From Mycolicibacterium sp. HK-90 (GTDB lineage: Bacteria > Actinomycetota > Actinomycetes > Mycobacteriales > Mycobacteriaceae), in NCBI RefSeq assembly GCF_030486405.1, contig NZ_CP129613.1:6386001-6450000 (forward strand): 64,000 nt of DNA, given 5' to 3'. Shown here piece by piece: positions 63,356-64,000 of this stretch. Numbering within the stretch: position 1 is the stretch's first letter; each line of letters starts with the position of its first letter. The translations under genes were made by a program, and so were the position numbers. The notes under the pieces were generated by a model. It did not search any database, was not told the DNA's origin, and worked only from the letters and a program-made list of their open reading frames with translations.

Positions 63356-64000
63356 ATGCCGCTTGTACCGTTGAATCTCTTTGTCACTCATCGTGGAACG
63401 TCGTCGCGCCAGCACGTGACCTGCCGCTACCGCTGTGGCGATGCGTGTTCCAAGCCGGCTCCGAACACCAGCGACAACCAGTACTTCGGCGACATCGTCA
63501 AGCAGATGTCGCGCCGGTCGATGCTGCAAGCCGCCGGTGTCACCGTGCTGGCCGTCGGCGCCGGATCGGCGCTGGCCGCGTGCGGCACCGACACGTCGCC
63601 CGGGCAGACGCCGTCACCGGCCGCGCTGCCCGTCGAGACGCCGGCCGGCATGAAGTTCACCGCCGTCGCACCGAACACCGAAGACGCCGTGGTGATCCCG
63701 GACGGTTACCAGCAGCGGGTCGTGATCGCGTGGGGCGACCCGGTCCTGCCCGACGCCCCGATGTTCGACATCAACCGGCAGACCGCCGATGCCCAGCGCA
63801 AACAGTTCGGGTTCAACAACGACTTCGCCGCGCTCCTGCCGATCGAAGGACAGGCCAACCGATTCCTGTTGGTGACCAACTTCGAGTACGTCACGCCGGA
63901 ATTCATGTTCCCCCGCTACAACGCAGAGGCGCCCACCCGCGAGCAGTTCGACATCGAGATCGCGGCGGTCGGGATGGGCGTGGTCGAGGTGGAACGCGGC
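63356..64000 (+). CDS. PhoX-family phosphatase, 3' end outside the window
   Basis: The first 215 residues are visible. The protein starts with a Cys-rich segment (CRYRCGDAC) and a Tat signal (SRRSMLQAAGVTVLAVGAGSALAACG), where the signal includes a lipobox-like LAAC. The PhoX beta-propeller starts after about residue 95 with the FTAVAPNTEDAVVIPDGYQQRVVIAWGDPVL segment and the conserved FGFNNDFAALLP and TNFEYV. PhoX is a periplasmic alkaline phosphatase with iron and calcium cofactors. GAAGGA precedes the ATG at 63356 by 9 bases. Confidence 0.85.
   Translation, partial: MPLVPLNLFVTHRGTSSRQHVTCRYRCGDACSKPAPNTSDNQYFGDIVKQMSRRSMLQAAGVTVLAVGAGSALAACGTDTSPGQTPSPAALPVETPAGMKFTAVAPNTEDAVVIPDGYQQRVVIAWGDPVLPDAPMFDINRQTADAQRKQFGFNNDFAALLPIEGQANRFLLVTNFEYVTPEFMFPRYNAEAPTREQFDIEIAAVGMGVVEVERG

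Overview
The window is chromosomal DNA of a mycobacterium, most likely a rapid-growing Mycolicibacterium. Three things support this. The DNA is GC-rich. Mycobacterial protein families are abundant: a cutinase, an MmpS-like lipoprotein, DUF6636, DUF732, two Rv2525c-like DUF1906 proteins and an L,D-transpeptidase. The right third, read on the opposite strand, follows the M. tuberculosis Rv0045c-Rv0058 order: esterase, ino1, PadR, DUF1707, DUF5318, ponA1, membrane glycosyltransferase, rpsF-ssb-rpsR-rplI, dnaB. DnaB carries no intein. I found no prophage, IS element, CRISPR array, tRNA or rRNA.

Layout. 1-5900: a Nudix hydrolase cut by the window edge, a SnoaL-like protein, a cutinase, a class III cyclase, an AhpD-like protein and a DUF3516 RNA helicase. 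5900-10000: a putative rifamycin-response operon, with a RAE-like palindrome upstream of a HelR/HelD-type RNA polymerase ATPase, then an overlapping FAD monooxygenase and a TetR regulator. 10000-21600: small metabolic and secreted genes (four SDRs in the window, VOC, TetR, LysR, an epoxide-hydrolase-like lipoprotein, a GH5-like glycosidase, a methyltransferase, an L,D-transpeptidase), mostly in convergent pairs that overlap by 4 bases. 21998-26833: a complete conservon-type module (histidine-kinase-like CvnA, roadblock CvnB, DUF742 CvnC, GTPase CvnD) followed by an MHYT membrane sensor.

26850-38500: one- and two-gene units with local regulators (ArsR/SRPBCC, TetR, PadR), an amidohydrolase, an OYE-type reductase, an MmpS-like lipoprotein divergent from a long secreted lipase, and a fused HadA/HadB-type dehydratase. 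39000-49000: two DUF1906 Tat substrates flanking an SRPBCC-acyl-CoA synthetase fusion, then a coiled-coil M15-like hydrolase, a beta-lactamase-like lipoprotein and an FAD oxidoreductase. 49136-64000: the conserved replication, ribosome and envelope block. It is interrupted by three tandem paralogous membrane-protein genes, one with an in-frame stop codon, and ends in a PhoX phosphatase cut by the window edge.

How the parts fit together. Several regulators sit beside good palindromic operators (12374, 28259, 37629), so much of the middle region looks like independent, locally controlled detoxification units. The right block couples translation (S6, S18, L9, with a likely autoregulatory leader), replication (SSB, DnaB), wall synthesis (PonA1 and a glycosyltransferase) and inositol synthesis (Ino1). 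Long perfect hairpins directly follow several stop codons and probably act as transcription terminators.
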